Positions 1-9,257 of a stretch of DNA of 64,000 nt are shown here, piece by piece (position 1 is the first letter of the stretch; every line of letters starts with the position of its first letter). The translations under genes and the position numbers were made by a program. The stretch comes from Bacillota bacterium (GTDB lineage Bacteria; Bacillota; Clostridia; Acetivibrionales; DSM-1351). The stretch is from positions 124,001 to 188,000 of the forward strand of contig JAEXFI010000024.1 in NCBI GenBank assembly GCA_023400235.1, given 5' to 3'. A model generated the notes under the pieces. That model searched no databases. It saw only the letters and a program-made list of their open reading frames with translations, and was not told the DNA's origin.

Positions 1-978
1 TCAAACAGGTTTCTGAGTCCATCCTGTATGTACTGCCCCATAGAGTGCAGGTCTGTGGTAAAGTCCACACCCGCAGGGAAAATACCTTTTTGATCCTTTC
101 CCTCACTTTCACCGTAAAGCTGCTTCCACCATTCTGTAAAGAAGTGCAGTGACGGTTCATAGTTTACCATAATCTCTATGGTCTTGTTTTTATTGTACAG
201 AGCATTTCTTGCAGCGGCATATCTGTAACAGTCGTTGTTTTTAAAATCGATTTCCCTGTACAGTTTGCAGGCATCAGCAGCACCTTGCATAATTCTGTCT
301 ATATCCGCGCCGCACACTGCGATAGGCAACAGCCCCACTGCGGTCAATACTGAAAATCTTCCGCCAACATCATCAGGTATTACAAAAGCTTCATAGCCCT
401 CTTCATCAGCAAGTTTCTTCAAAGCTCCTCTGGCCTTGTCAGTTGTGGCATAAATCCTTTTCTGTGCTTCCTCTCTGCCGTATTTATTTTCCATGTATTC
501 CTTGAAAATTCTGAAAGCCACTGCAGGCTCAGTGGTGGTTCCGGACTTGGAAATAACATTTACCGAAATTTCCTTTCCCTCTATAAGTTCCAGCAAATCA
601 CTTACATAAGTGGAGCTTATATTGTTTCCTACAAAATAGATTTCCGGGGTCTTTCTCTTACTTTTAGGAAGCATGTTATAAAAGGAGTGAGAAAGCATTT
701 CAATTGCTGCCCGGGCTCCAAGATAAGAACCTCCGATGCCTATAACTATAAGGACCTCGGAATCCGACTTGATTTTTTCGGCTGACTTTTTGATTCTTGC
801 AAATTCCTCCTTGTCATATTCAAGGGGAAGATCCACCCAGCCTAAGAAGTCATTTCCAGGGCCGGTTTTGCTGTGCAGCATTTCATGTGCCTGCTTGACA
901 TATCCTTCAAAATAATTGATTTCATATTCGCTCAAAAAATTTGATGCCTTTGAGCTGTCAAAAGTGATTCTTTCCATT
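1..978 (-). CDS. pgi: Glucose-6-phosphate isomerase, C-terminus cut by the window edge
   Basis: Interconverts glucose 6-phosphate and fructose 6-phosphate in cytoplasmic glycolysis. Reading from 978 gives 326 uninterrupted codons to the window edge, so roughly the last quarter of a protein of about 450 residues is missing. Visible family blocks are the sugar-phosphate loop (VIGIGGSYLGARA), the phosphate-binding stretch around NVISKSGTTTEPAVAFR, and DDVGGRFSVLTAVGLLP with the catalytic-region arginine. The ATG at 978 has GGAGGG nine bases upstream. It faces away from the spore-protein gene, with about 280 bp between them. Identification is firm; only the missing end is unknown. Confidence 0.95.
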
Positions 979-1256
979 TAAATTGCCCTCCGTATTACCT
1001 TCCATTATTTTAGTAAAGACTCGTGTTTATCCCTAAGTATACCAAATGAAACCAGCAATTTAAAGCCAAAATCCAATTTTATCACATTTTTAAAAGTGCT
1101 TTACTAATCCCTTTTTATCATTCACATCCAGTATTCGAAATATTTACTAGGTGTCAAATTTCTCTTTTGTTGCAAAATAAACTCAGGGACAAAGCATTTG
1201 ATTAAGTGTTCCTTAAACAGCAGCTTAAAATAACAACGATAAAAAGGAGAATTATT

Positions 1257-1484
1257 ATGTCAAGACCAAAAACACCACTCGTTGAAGATAGCAGAGCAGC
1301 ATTAACAAAATTCAAGATGGAATGTGCCGCTGAAATCGGCAGAACACAGTTTACAAAAGAGAACAACGACCATTACAAGGGAGACCTGACCTCCAAGCAG
1401 AACGGCTCAGAGGGTGGCCCCATTGGCGGACAGATGGTAAAGAAAATGGTTGAAGCCTATGAAAACGGTATGCGCGGCAAATAA
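1257..1484 (+). CDS. Alpha/beta-type small acid-soluble spore protein
   Basis: A 75-residue DNA-binding protein that coats and protects DNA in the dormant spore and is degraded at germination. The N-terminal block KFKMECAAEIG matches the germination-protease recognition region of alpha/beta SASPs. The C-terminal block GPIGGQMVKKMVEAY matches the second DNA-contact motif. The ATG at 1257 has AAGGAG at 1244-1249; an upstream ATG at 1206 would add 17 residues with no ribosome site and is rejected. It is monocistronic, with a bidirectional hairpin after it. Forespore (sigma-G) expression is expected from the family, but I did not identify the promoter confidently. Confidence 0.95.
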   Translation: MSRPKTPLVEDSRAALTKFKMECAAEIGRTQFTKENNDHYKGDLTSKQNGSEGGPIGGQMVKKMVEAYENGMRGK

Positions 1485-1524
1485 GCCGGTATTATGTTTC
1501 GAGCCTTCTCCATGATGCAGGCAT

Positions 1525-1565
1525 ATATAAAAAACAGTTGAGCATGGCTCAACTGTTTTTTATAT
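1525..1565. terminator. Bidirectional intrinsic terminator between the spore-protein gene and pheT
   Basis: AAAAACAGTTGAGC, a 3-base ATG loop, then the exact complement, with A-runs before and T-runs after. The two flanking genes converge here, so it can serve both strands. Confidence 0.9.
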
Positions 1566-1582
1566 AAATATGAATTTTCAGC

Positions 1583-3964
1583 TTACCTTAAGGTATAGCC
1601 TGCACTGTTCATGTAATCTATAAGACTGCCGGCAAAAGCATTTATGTCATCACTTGACAAGGTCTTTTCGGCTGAACCGATAATAAATCTGAAGGTCATA
1701 CTCTTTTTGCCTTCTGGAAGACCCTTTCCATTATATAGGGTCACAAAGCTGTAGCTGTTGAGCAAGCTTGATTTAAAGCCTGCAATATCTTCCTTGACCT
1801 TATCAAACGTAACGGCATTGTCCACCAGGAAACTGTAATCCAGCACTACCTCCGGGAATTTGGAAGGTTCCTTGTATTTTATTACTCCCCCATTTATAGC
1901 CTGCAGCACCTCTCTGTTTATTTCCAGCACTGCAATATTCAGCTTCTTGCCGATATTCTTCTTGAGCATGGGATGTACGACACTGATATAACCCATAGGC
2001 TTTCCAGCCACAAAAACATCCACCGATTTCATGGGGTGCACCCAGTTGTAACTGCAGGTACAGGCAGAAAAATCAACTGCGGAGTTCTTTAAGGTTCTGG
2101 CAATAAAGGTCATTATTCCCTTCAGGTCGTAGAACAGCTCGTCTTCGCTCTTGATTTTGCTGGCTGCCAAAATGCATATATTCTTGTGCTGCTCACACTT
2201 TTCCTTAGTAGAGGCTGCCTTGAATACACTCCCTATTTCAAACAGTGAGAAATCCTCATAAGACTTTTCATTTCTTTCAGCAAAGGCAAGCATCCCAGGA
2301 ACCATACTGTCTCTCAAGGTATCGGCATCCTGAGCCTGGGGATTCAGAACCTTTACCTTTGCGTCGGTTTCAATTCCCACCCTGCCGTTAAAGCTGTTGT
2401 CATACCAGATATAGCTGTTTACCTCGCTTGCTCCGAACCTTTCAGAAAGCAGCTCTTTTACCTTGTGGTCAAAAAGCCTTTCTTCGTTATATTCCAGAGG
2501 CTTTAAAGCTATCTCAAGCGTTTGGGGCTGAATGTTGTCATAGCCGAAAATCCTTGTGATTTCTTCTATTATATCAACCTTCATTGTAATGTCCTTGGTG
2601 GCTCTGAAAGTAGGAACCTTGATTTTAAAGGTATCCCCTTCCACCTCAACCGTGAATTCCAACGACTTCAGAATTTCCACCATCTTTTCCCTGGTCAGGG
2701 TGTTGCCTATATACCTGTCGATATAATGCTTGGTTATGGTGATATCAATAGGCTCCAGCTTTTTACAGTATACGTCGGTTAAGGCAGACGCAAGCTCCAC
2801 ATCCGGCTGTATATCCTTCAGGAGCTTTACAAATCTCTGAATGGCCATAACTGTCATATTCGGGTCCAGCATCTTTTCATAGCGGGCGCTGGCTTCAGTA
2901 CGCAGGCCTATTTTGGTGGAGCTCCTTCTTGTGGAAGAACCCTCAAAATTAGCGGACTCCAATAATATGGAGGTTGTGTCCTCAAGCACCTCTGAGTTTT
3001 CTCCCCCCATGATACCGGCTATGGCTACGGGCTTTTCCTTATTGCATATGAGAAGCACATCTTCAGGAAGCTTTCTTTCCGCTCCGTCAAGTGTCCTGAA
3101 TATAGTGGGCTCCTTTGTAGCCCTTACAACTATACCGTCCTCCACCTGTCTGCTGTCAAAGGCGTGCATGGGCTGGCCCATTTCAAGCATCAGATAGTTT
3201 GTCAGGTCAACCAGGGGAGAAATAGGTCTCATTCCGCAGTAGAAAAGTCTTACCTTCATGTTCATTGCGGTCTGAAGCTTCTTCACACCATCAATTTTCA
3301 GACCTGAATATCTGAGACATTTTTCAGTATCCTCCACTTTAATGTCAAGCCCCTGCTTGGCCTTTGCCCCTTCCAACCCATCAAGCTGCATGGACTTGAG
3401 CTCTCTGCCGTATATAGCAGCTACCTCACGGGCTATTCCATAATGTCCCCACAAATCAGGCCTGTTTGTCAAGGATTTATTATCTATTTCTATGATTACA
3501 TCGTCTATATCAAGAATTGACTTGATATCCGTTCCCGGAGCGTAATCCCCCTCCAGTACCAAAAGACCGCTGTGGTCGTCACTTATGCCCAGTTCCTTTG
3601 CAGAGCAAAGCATACCAAAGCTCTCAACCCCAACAAGCTTGACCTTCCCAAGCTTGGGCATATTTTTTACCGAACCCCCGATTTTGGCCAGAGGCACCAA
3701 GATACCTTCCTCTACATTGGGTGCACCGCAGACTATCTGAAGAATACCGTCCCCCGAATCCACCTGGGTAATTTTCAACTTTTTTGATTCCGGATGAGGT
3801 ACAACGCTCAGAACCTTTGCAACTACCACGTCCTGCACGTCCTGGCCCACATATTCCACTTCTTCCACCTCGGCAGTGGACATGGTAAACCTGTACCACA
3901 GCTCTTTTATATCTATACCGCTTAAATCCACGTAATCCTTAAGCCAATTTAATGATAATTTCAA
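1583..3964 (-). CDS. pheT: Phenylalanine-tRNA ligase beta subunit
   Basis: Beta subunit of the (alpha-beta)2 enzyme that charges tRNA-Phe. It supplies tRNA binding and editing. It has 793 residues, the usual bacterial length. In order: an EMAP/Myf-like tRNA-binding domain (about 40-150, PHPESKKLKITQVDSG), the B3/B4 editing domain (about 210-380), B5 (about 405-475), the catalytic-like core, and a C-terminal FDX-ACB domain ending LIDYMNSAGYTLR. The start is TTG at 3964 with AGGAGGG seven bases upstream; the nearby ATG is out of frame and stops at once. It lies 12 bp after pheS and is co-transcribed under the T-box leader. Confidence 0.97.
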   Translation of the reverse strand: MKLSLNWLKDYVDLSGIDIKELWYRFTMSTAEVEEVEYVGQDVQDVVVAKVLSVVPHPESKKLKITQVDSGDGILQIVCGAPNVEEGILVPLAKIGGSVKNMPKLGKVKLVGVESFGMLCSAKELGISDDHSGLLVLEGDYAPGTDIKSILDIDDVIIEIDNKSLTNRPDLWGHYGIAREVAAIYGRELKSMQLDGLEGAKAKQGLDIKVEDTEKCLRYSGLKIDGVKKLQTAMNMKVRLFYCGMRPISPLVDLTNYLMLEMGQPMHAFDSRQVEDGIVVRATKEPTIFRTLDGAERKLPEDVLLICNKEKPVAIAGIMGGENSEVLEDTTSILLESANFEGSSTRRSSTKIGLRTEASARYEKMLDPNMTVMAIQRFVKLLKDIQPDVELASALTDVYCKKLEPIDITITKHYIDRYIGNTLTREKMVEILKSLEFTVEVEGDTFKIKVPTFRATKDITMKVDIIEEITRIFGYDNIQPQTLEIALKPLEYNEERLFDHKVKELLSERFGASEVNSYIWYDNSFNGRVGIETDAKVKVLNPQAQDADTLRDSMVPGMLAFAERNEKSYEDFSLFEIGSVFKAASTKEKCEQHKNICILAASKIKSEDELFYDLKGIMTFIARTLKNSAVDFSACTCSYNWVHPMKSVDVFVAGKPMGYISVVHPMLKKNIGKKLNIAVLEINREVLQAINGGVIKYKEPSKFPEVVLDYSFLVDNAVTFDKVKEDIAGFKSSLLNSYSFVTLYNGKGLPEGKKSMTFRFIIGSAEKTLSSDDINAFAGSLIDYMNSAGYTLR

Positions 3965-3976
3965 CTCATTTCCCTC

Positions 3977-5008
3977 CTACCTTACAGAAAATTGTTCCAT
4001 GGCTCTTAAATCACCTGAATTAAGAACACGGATATCGCTTATTCCATATTTCATCATTGCAAGTCTGGTCAAGCCCAGTCCAAAGGCAAAACCTGTATAC
4101 TCCTCAGGGTCTATGCCTCCATAGCGCAATACGTTGGGATGCACCATGCCGCAAGGCAGAAGTTCTATCCAGCCTGAATGCTTGCAGGTAGGGCAGCCCT
4201 TTCCTCCGCAGATCATGCAGTTCAAATCCAGTTCAAAGCCTGGCTCAACAAAAGGAAAAAAGCCCGGCCTGAGTCTTATTTTTACATCTCTGTTGAACAC
4301 CTCTGACAACAAAAGCTTCATAACATATATAAGGTTTGCTATTGAAACATTCTTGTCAATCATCATTCCTTCCAACTGGAAGAAGGTGTTCTCATGGGAT
4401 GCATCGGTACTCTCGTTGCGGAAGCATCTTCCCGGAGCGATAACCTTCAGGGGCGCACCATATTTTTGCATGGCTCTCACCTGGCAGGGCGAAGTATGTG
4501 TCCGCAGCAGCGAACCGTTTTCAAGCCAGTAGGTATCCTGCATGTCTCTGGCAGGATGATGCTTTGGTATATTCAACGCCTCGAAATTGAAAAATTCCTC
4601 TTCAGCTTCAGGGCCGTCAACAATATTAAAGCCCATTCCTGTGAAAATCCTCTCGATTTCCTTTTGAACAATGGTAACAGGATGAAGCGAACCAAACTTA
4701 TACTGGGTTCCCGGCAGTGAAATATCAAAGCTTGCGCCGCTGCTCAAGGATTTCTTCACGTCATTGGCGCTGAGTTCACTGAATTTAGCCTCTAGAAATT
4801 CTGTCAATTCATTTTTAAGCTCATTGGCCTCCTGACCAAACTGCTTTCTTTCTTCAATAGCCATGTTCTTAAGGTCCTTGAGCATTTCGGTCAATTCGCC
4901 CTTCTTACCCAGAAGCCTTACTCTCAGCTCTTCTACCTCTCCACTGCTTGCCGCCTGCTTGATTTTATCAAGTGCAGTGGCCCTTAACATACTGATTTTT
5001 TCAATCAC
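3977..5008 (-). CDS. pheS: Phenylalanine-tRNA ligase alpha subunit
   Basis: Catalytic subunit of phenylalanyl-tRNA synthetase, a class II enzyme, 343 residues. It has an N-terminal coiled-coil tRNA-binding arm (about 1-85). The catalytic core shows class II motif 2 (APGRCFRNESTDASHENTF) and motif 3 (GFAFGLGLTRLAMMKYG). The start is GTG at 5008 with AAAGGAG nine bases upstream. It is the first gene of the pheST operon. About 170 bp upstream is the T-box terminator, so expression should rise when tRNA-Phe is uncharged. Confidence 0.97.
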   Translation of the reverse strand: MIEKISMLRATALDKIKQAASSGEVEELRVRLLGKKGELTEMLKDLKNMAIEERKQFGQEANELKNELTEFLEAKFSELSANDVKKSLSSGASFDISLPGTQYKFGSLHPVTIVQKEIERIFTGMGFNIVDGPEAEEEFFNFEALNIPKHHPARDMQDTYWLENGSLLRTHTSPCQVRAMQKYGAPLKVIAPGRCFRNESTDASHENTFFQLEGMMIDKNVSIANLIYVMKLLLSEVFNRDVKIRLRPGFFPFVEPGFELDLNCMICGGKGCPTCKHSGWIELLPCGMVHPNVLRYGGIDPEEYTGFAFGLGLTRLAMMKYGISDIRVLNSGDLRAMEQFSVR

Positions 5009-5177
5009 GCCTGTAATCTCCTTTCAAAACCCTATGGATATATCAAAAGTGTGAAATTTACTAAAGTCAATGGTAATTGACTTTATGCCTGCACTGTCCG
5101 CATATGCCAGCAACCCGTTTCCGCCTTCAATCTGCAGGGTCTCTCTGCCACCTGGTACTGCAGGCGCTGCTTTTTTA

Positions 5178-5540
5178 AGACAAAAATAAAGCCTCCATCC
5201 CCAAAGGGACGAAGGCATTCTTCGCGGTACCACCCAGTTTCTTTGATGACAGCCGCAATAAACCCCGGCAGACAAAATATAGTCCTGTCTTCAAACTCAT
5301 TGCAATTTAACGGTTTTAACCGGCAGTTCCTACTGATTCGCTAAAAAGCGGAAGTCAAGTCAAATTCCATTGACTTTGTGACTGGTTCAGAACGCAGCTC
5401 CGGAGGGAACTTGGGCAAGTATTCCGTTAAAGGCACTTACAGCCAAGCCAGATTCACCGGTGGAAATCCCACAACACGGTAAGGGCTTTTAGGTGCCTTC
5501 TCTCTGTAACGTCCTGTCCTGCTTACTTTTCTCCATCATT
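5178..5540 (-). promoter_or_regulatory. T-box leader of pheST
   Basis: Read on the minus strand, the leader has a long stem I (AAGGCACC pairing with a downstream AGTGCCTT), the T-box sequence GGGTGGTACCGCG at 5223-5235, and a terminator GCCTTCGTCCC/GGGATGGAGGC followed by TTTATTTTTG at about 5178-5218. A UUC at 5390-5392 is a plausible phenylalanine specifier. The T-box and terminator are unmistakable; the specifier is my best reading. Confidence 0.93.
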
Positions 5541-5753
5541 GCTTTTTATAAATATTATATTAATCATCATCATATCATCTTGAAATATCTTCTTGCTATT
5601 ATAACAATATAGGTAAAAATATTCAAGGGTGAGTTTTGCCCTCCACTTGACGGCAATTTTTACAGAATATACAATATCAATAGTTGAGGAAATACCATTA
5701 CACTAAGTACTAGTGAAGGAACTTTATAAAATCATTTAAAGGAGCAATTTCAC

Positions 5754-6701
5754 ATGGACAATAACAGCTTTATGGAATTGAAAAATAAAATAGCTGCGCT
5801 GCCTGTATTGCAGGAACGTATGAAAAGTCTTTCCGGAAGATTGTATGAGGCCCAGGATGACGTCAAAAGCCTGCTGCGCAAGTATCAGGACGAGGCACTG
5901 GATGTTGACGGGCTCCAGGAGGATAAGCTGTCCAACACCCTGCTTAAGCTCATAGGAAAGCATGAGGGGAAGGTTCAGAAGGAGACTCGAGAAATGCTTT
6001 CTGCAAAGCTTGAATATGACAAGGCTGTGGAAAGAGTACATCAACTGACCAATGACAGGGCAGAGCTGGCGGGCAAAATCAGTGAATTATCCGAAAGCAA
6101 AAAAACCTTTGACGTTGAATTTGCAAGACGAGAGAGCTTGCTAAAAACCAAAATAAGTGACGAAGCCTTCATCTCTTACACCCAGCTGGAAAACAGGCAG
6201 CAGCATCTGTCCACACAGTTGGCCGAAACAGAAGAAGCCATTCATGCCGCAGACCGGGTGATTGCGGCAGCCTCAAGCGCCCTGGGCCACCTGGACAGTG
6301 CCGAAGGCTGGGCTACCTATGATGTGTGGTCCCGTGGGGGCATACTCAGCCATATGGCTAAATACGAGCATATTGATGACGCCCAGGCACAAATGAACCA
6401 TTTAAGTTCTCTGATAAGAGACTTTGAAAGCGAGCTGAAGGACGTGAACATGCACCAGGTCTGCCAGAACGTGGGAATAGATTCTACTACAAGGGCTGTA
6501 GACTTCTGGTTTGACAACATATTCACCGACCTGAATGTCAGGGATAAAATCCGTGAGGATATCTCCCAGGTCAATCTGCTCATCAGGCAGGTTGAAAGCA
6601 TTATAAACAAGCTTGAGTCCAATAAGACGGAGCTGACAAAGGGTTTGCATGAGGCTCAAAGGGGCAAGGATAACCTTGTAATGGGTTTTGAAATAGGTTA
6701 A
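5754..6701 (+). CDS. Uncharacterised coiled-coil protein
   Basis: I do not recognise a family. The 315-residue product is soluble, has no signal peptide or membrane segment, and is dominated by heptad-like helical stretches rich in Leu, Glu, Lys and Gln (about 10-180 and 265-310). Between them is a less helical part with Trp and Gly (about 190-215, AEGWATYDVWSRGGILSHM). The ATG follows AAAGGAG by eight bases. The next gene (amj) lies 120 bp downstream on the same strand. The shape suits a scaffold or a partner of a membrane or cell-envelope system, but that is only a guess. Confidence 0.8.
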   Translation: MDNNSFMELKNKIAALPVLQERMKSLSGRLYEAQDDVKSLLRKYQDEALDVDGLQEDKLSNTLLKLIGKHEGKVQKETREMLSAKLEYDKAVERVHQLTNDRAELAGKISELSESKKTFDVEFARRESLLKTKISDEAFISYTQLENRQQHLSTQLAETEEAIHAADRVIAAASSALGHLDSAEGWATYDVWSRGGILSHMAKYEHIDDAQAQMNHLSSLIRDFESELKDVNMHQVCQNVGIDSTTRAVDFWFDNIFTDLNVRDKIREDISQVNLLIRQVESIINKLESNKTELTKGLHEAQRGKDNLVMGFEIG

Positions 6702-6822
6702 CTGCCAAGGAGTTCATAAAAATAATTGTTGAATTAATAATTATTAATCAAAAACAAATAAAAATAATTAAGTTAGAATTCAGTACCCATTAGGAATCAA
6801 ATAACACTAAATAAGGATTAAT

Positions 6823-7614
6823 ATGGATCAGCGTATAATATTGGTTTGCATCATAAACTTCATAATTGCTTTAATAGGAACTCTTGCTTATTCAGTACGG
6901 CTTGTGGGTGTTAGAACTGGAAAGATAGCAGTATCCTCCGCCCTCTTTAACGCAGTGTCCCTGTTTTCCAGAGCAGCAGGTGTCTTCCAGCTTCCCCTGC
7001 TTACCAAATACGTGGCGGAAAAGGGAAGCAGCAGCAAGCTGGTCCCGGTATTCTATCTGCTCATATTAACGGTAGTTGCCGCCAGCCTGGTGGGAGCAGC
7101 ACTGCTGCCGACCTTCCAACGAATTTTCACTAAGGGGGTAGAGGCCTTCTCCATAAATAAATCAGTATTCAGGCTGATGCTCCACAGCTTTTCCAAATCA
7201 GGTGTTGCCTACATAAAAAGCTCCGTAGCTATTCCCGGGAAAACAAACCTAAGCGGAGTCAATTTCAGGAAGCTCCCCTACAAATTATTGATTTACAATA
7301 TACTAACGGTAGCTCTGCTCACAGCAGGAATATTTTCACCCGTTTATGCGGGTGTGCTTGAACCGGGGCTGGGAACCACCTGCATAACTCTGGTGTCTGT
7401 GCTTACCGGCATGGCCACCATACTGTCCGCCCTTTTTGTAGATCCCTATCTTTCTGTACTCACCGATGAAGTCATTGAGGGCAAATTCAGCGAAGCCGAT
7501 TACAGGGGCTGTGTCATAGGAATGGTGGGCAGCAAGATAATAGGCTCCGCCCTGACCCTGGTTATATTTATTCCCGCCTCCCACCTTATAGTATTTATTG
7601 CAAAGATATTATAG
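6823..7614 (+). CDS. amj: Lipid II flippase, Amj family
   Basis: Membrane protein of 263 residues resembling Amj (formerly YdaH, DUF2837), the alternative to MurJ that moves lipid-linked peptidoglycan precursor across the membrane. I see about six hydrophobic segments and the family-like N-terminus (LIGTLAYSVRLVGVRTGKIAVSSALFNAVSLFSR, spread over residues 17-52). The ATG follows AAGGA by five bases. In Bacillus, Amj is induced when MurJ is inhibited; nothing here shows how this copy is controlled. The assignment rests on remembered family sequence. Confidence 0.82.
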   Translation: MDQRIILVCIINFIIALIGTLAYSVRLVGVRTGKIAVSSALFNAVSLFSRAAGVFQLPLLTKYVAEKGSSSKLVPVFYLLILTVVAASLVGAALLPTFQRIFTKGVEAFSINKSVFRLMLHSFSKSGVAYIKSSVAIPGKTNLSGVNFRKLPYKLLIYNILTVALLTAGIFSPVYAGVLEPGLGTTCITLVSVLTGMATILSALFVDPYLSVLTDEVIEGKFSEADYRGCVIGMVGSKIIGSALTLVIFIPASHLIVFIAKIL

Positions 7615-7657
7615 GTTTGGGATACTGTGCAACCAGCTTTTATATAGTAAAAGTCAA

Positions 7658-7731
7658 TTGCTATGGCGGCTGAAAGCCCATAGCTTGGGTTTGGCTGAAG
7701 CGCCCCAAAGTAAAGACTTTTTCAAACCCAA
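7658..7731. other. Adjacent inverted repeats in the amj-permease gap
   Basis: GCTATGG (7660-7666) pairs with CCATAGC (7678-7684). Immediately after, TTGGGTTTG (7685-7693) pairs with CAAACCCAA (7723-7731). There is no T-run directly after either stem, so these are not clear terminators. They may form a leader for the downstream gene. Confidence 0.45.
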
Positions 7732-7800
7732 ACTACGTTCAATTTCGGCTTTAATGCAATATTTTGCCTGAATGGAAACATATCTTAAGGAGGATTTTTA

Positions 7801-8406
7801 ATGGTTAGCTTGTCAACGACAATGTCCCTGCCCTTGCTGGACGGTCTGGGAACCACACTATTTATAGCTTTAGTTTCACTGCTGGTCTGTATTGTGCCAG
7901 GTTCACTGCTTTATTTCGGAAGGAAAAGCGGAATAACTCCCTTATACATATTGTGTACGGCCTACGTGGAATTTTTTGAGGGTATTCCAATAATCCTGCA
8001 GCTTTTCTTCCTGTATTACGGTCTCCCCTTGCTCTCTCCCGGGCTGACACTTACAGCTCCCTTGACCGCAATCCTTGTCCTGTCTCTTAACGGAGCCGGA
8101 AACCTATCCACCTTCAGCAAGATGTTTTCACAGGTTGAAGGCAGCAGCCCCACCTTCAACAGCAGGATTAAGACTCTCACACTCTCGGCTGTCAAGGTAT
8201 TCGGAGAACTTGTAAAATACTCTTCCCTGCTGGCAGTTATCGGAATGGCGGAGCTTACAAGAATGGCGAATTTGGCCATGCAGGCTAAAGCCACAATCTC
8301 CTACATGGTAGGGGCAGCTTTGATTTACGTTATAATAAACCTTATAGTTAAAATTGCAATTAAAGTGCTGCAAAGACAGTTTTTGAGTATGAAAAAGGAC
8401 AGCTGA
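7801..8406 (+). CDS. Orphan amino-acid ABC permease-like membrane protein
   Basis: 201 residues with four or five membrane segments, related to polar-amino-acid permeases of the HisM/GlnP type. It has the N-terminal GLGTTLFIALVSLLVCIVPGS, the YVEFFEGIPIILQLFFLYYGLP block (family: FRGTPLLVQLFFIYYGLP), and SLLAVIGMAELTRMA near the C-terminus. The cytoplasmic EAA loop that docks on the ATPase is not recognisable: the usual EAARALGLS region is replaced by a Ser/Thr-rich stretch at about 115-125. No binding protein or ATPase gene is near. AGGAGG precedes the ATG. It may be a diverged permease with another role, or a decaying one. Confidence 0.7.
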   Translation: MVSLSTTMSLPLLDGLGTTLFIALVSLLVCIVPGSLLYFGRKSGITPLYILCTAYVEFFEGIPIILQLFFLYYGLPLLSPGLTLTAPLTAILVLSLNGAGNLSTFSKMFSQVEGSSPTFNSRIKTLTLSAVKVFGELVKYSSLLAVIGMAELTRMANLAMQAKATISYMVGAALIYVIINLIVKIAIKVLQRQFLSMKKDS

Positions 8407-8457
8407 AGGCACTGTTTAATAGGGAAAATTATTGAGCTATACCCAAACCGATACGAA

Positions 8458-8485
8458 GAGGCACTATCTCAAAGGATAGTGCCTC
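8458..8485. terminator. Hairpin between convergent permease and toxin genes
   Basis: GAGGCACTATC and GATAGTGCCTC separated by a short loop form a perfect 11-bp stem. The T-tract after it is poor on both strands, so termination is likely but not certain. Confidence 0.6.
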
Positions 8486-8501
8486 TCAATATGATTTACA
8501 A

Positions 8502-8828
8502 TTATTTGTTTAAAATGCTCTTGTCATCATCTTGCCGACAATCCTGTATATCATCCACAAACACTTGATTGCCAATAATCTGATAAACAACCCGATACCT
8601 TTTGTCTGATAATATATAGTGGTATTTGCCGACTGGAAGATACGGACGGTTATACACAGGATAACAGAACGGGTCGGTCTGGAGATTCCGAATATCTTTA
8701 AGCAATCCATCCAAAAGCCTGTTTGCTGCATTAACGCTGACACGCGCTAAAAATTCAAAATGGTCATACATCCTGCTATTTGCATCAGATGCAATAACTA
8801 TCTGATATACCTTTTCATTACGTTCCAT
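8502..8828 (-). CDS. Type II toxin, RelE/ParE family
   Basis: 108-residue basic protein with the RelE/ParE fold pattern: an N-terminal helical pair (FLARVSVNAANRLLDGLLKDIRNL) followed by strands PVGKYHYILSDKRYRVVYQIIGNQVFVDDI. RelE-type toxins cut mRNA on the ribosome and ParE-type toxins poison gyrase; the sequence alone does not decide which. The reading frame begins 11 bp inside the end of the antitoxin gene, a translational coupling typical of such pairs. It lies between the convergent permease gene and the GH94 gene, an accessory-looking insertion. Confidence 0.85.
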   Translation of the reverse strand: MERNEKVYQIVIASDANSRMYDHFEFLARVSVNAANRLLDGLLKDIRNLQTDPFCYPVYNRPYLPVGKYHYILSDKRYRVVYQIIGNQVFVDDIQDCRQDDDKSILNK

Positions 8829-9105
8829 GCTCCGCTCCCCTGGCGATTGCTTCCCTCATGTTCTTTTCAAACTCATCAACCGTATATCCTTGAGTTCCAA
8901 GCAAGCGGGAACGTTCCGTCGCAAGCAAACGCTCAGCTGTCGCCAAATCATCCTCGCGCCGGTTAAATGTTTCCATATCCATAATAACTGTATCGCCAGT
9001 GCCATTTTTGGTCAAAAATACAGGTGCTTTCGTCTTACGGCAAATATCAGCGATACTGTTGTAATTTTTCCGAAGCTCACTTGATGACTTAATTATTGTA
9101 CTCAA
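8818..9105 (-). CDS. Type II antitoxin, Phd/YefM family
   Basis: 95-residue partner of the RelE/ParE-like toxin. The N-terminal half (STIIKSSSELRKNYNSIADICRKTKAPVFLTKNGTGDTVIMDMETF) is the DNA-binding Phd/YefM dimer domain. The C-terminal tail, rich in Glu and Arg, should wrap the toxin. I place the start at TTG 9105, eight bases after GGGAG; the longer frame from TTG 9120 overlaps that ribosome site. The family usually autorepresses its operon. The gene ends 11 bp inside the toxin gene. Confidence 0.87.
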   Translation of the reverse strand: MSTIIKSSSELRKNYNSIADICRKTKAPVFLTKNGTGDTVIMDMETFNRREDDLATAERLLATERSRLLGTQGYTVDEFEKNMREAIARGAEHGT

Positions 9106-9213
9106 TTTTCTCACTCCCAATAGTCAAATTTATATCAATATTATACCCTTATAAGACTAAAATAACAAGCGAAATTGCTGATAATTTATGGCCTTACCCA
9201 TAGTCAAATCGGG

Positions 9214-9248
9214 TATAAAAAAGGACAGCCAAGCTGTCCTTTTTTATA
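9214..9248 (-). terminator. Intrinsic terminator downstream of the GH94 gene
   Basis: AAAAAAGGACAGC, loop CAA, GCTGTCCTTTTTT is a perfect stem with A- and T-runs on both sides. On the minus strand it ends the GH94 transcript or acts as an attenuator ahead of the toxin-antitoxin operon. Confidence 0.88.
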
Positions 9249-9257
9249 CATTTCACT

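Noticed and set aside
7801..8406. Calling the permease-like gene a functional glutamine or histidine transporter
   Set aside because: No ATPase, no binding protein, and no recognisable EAA loop.
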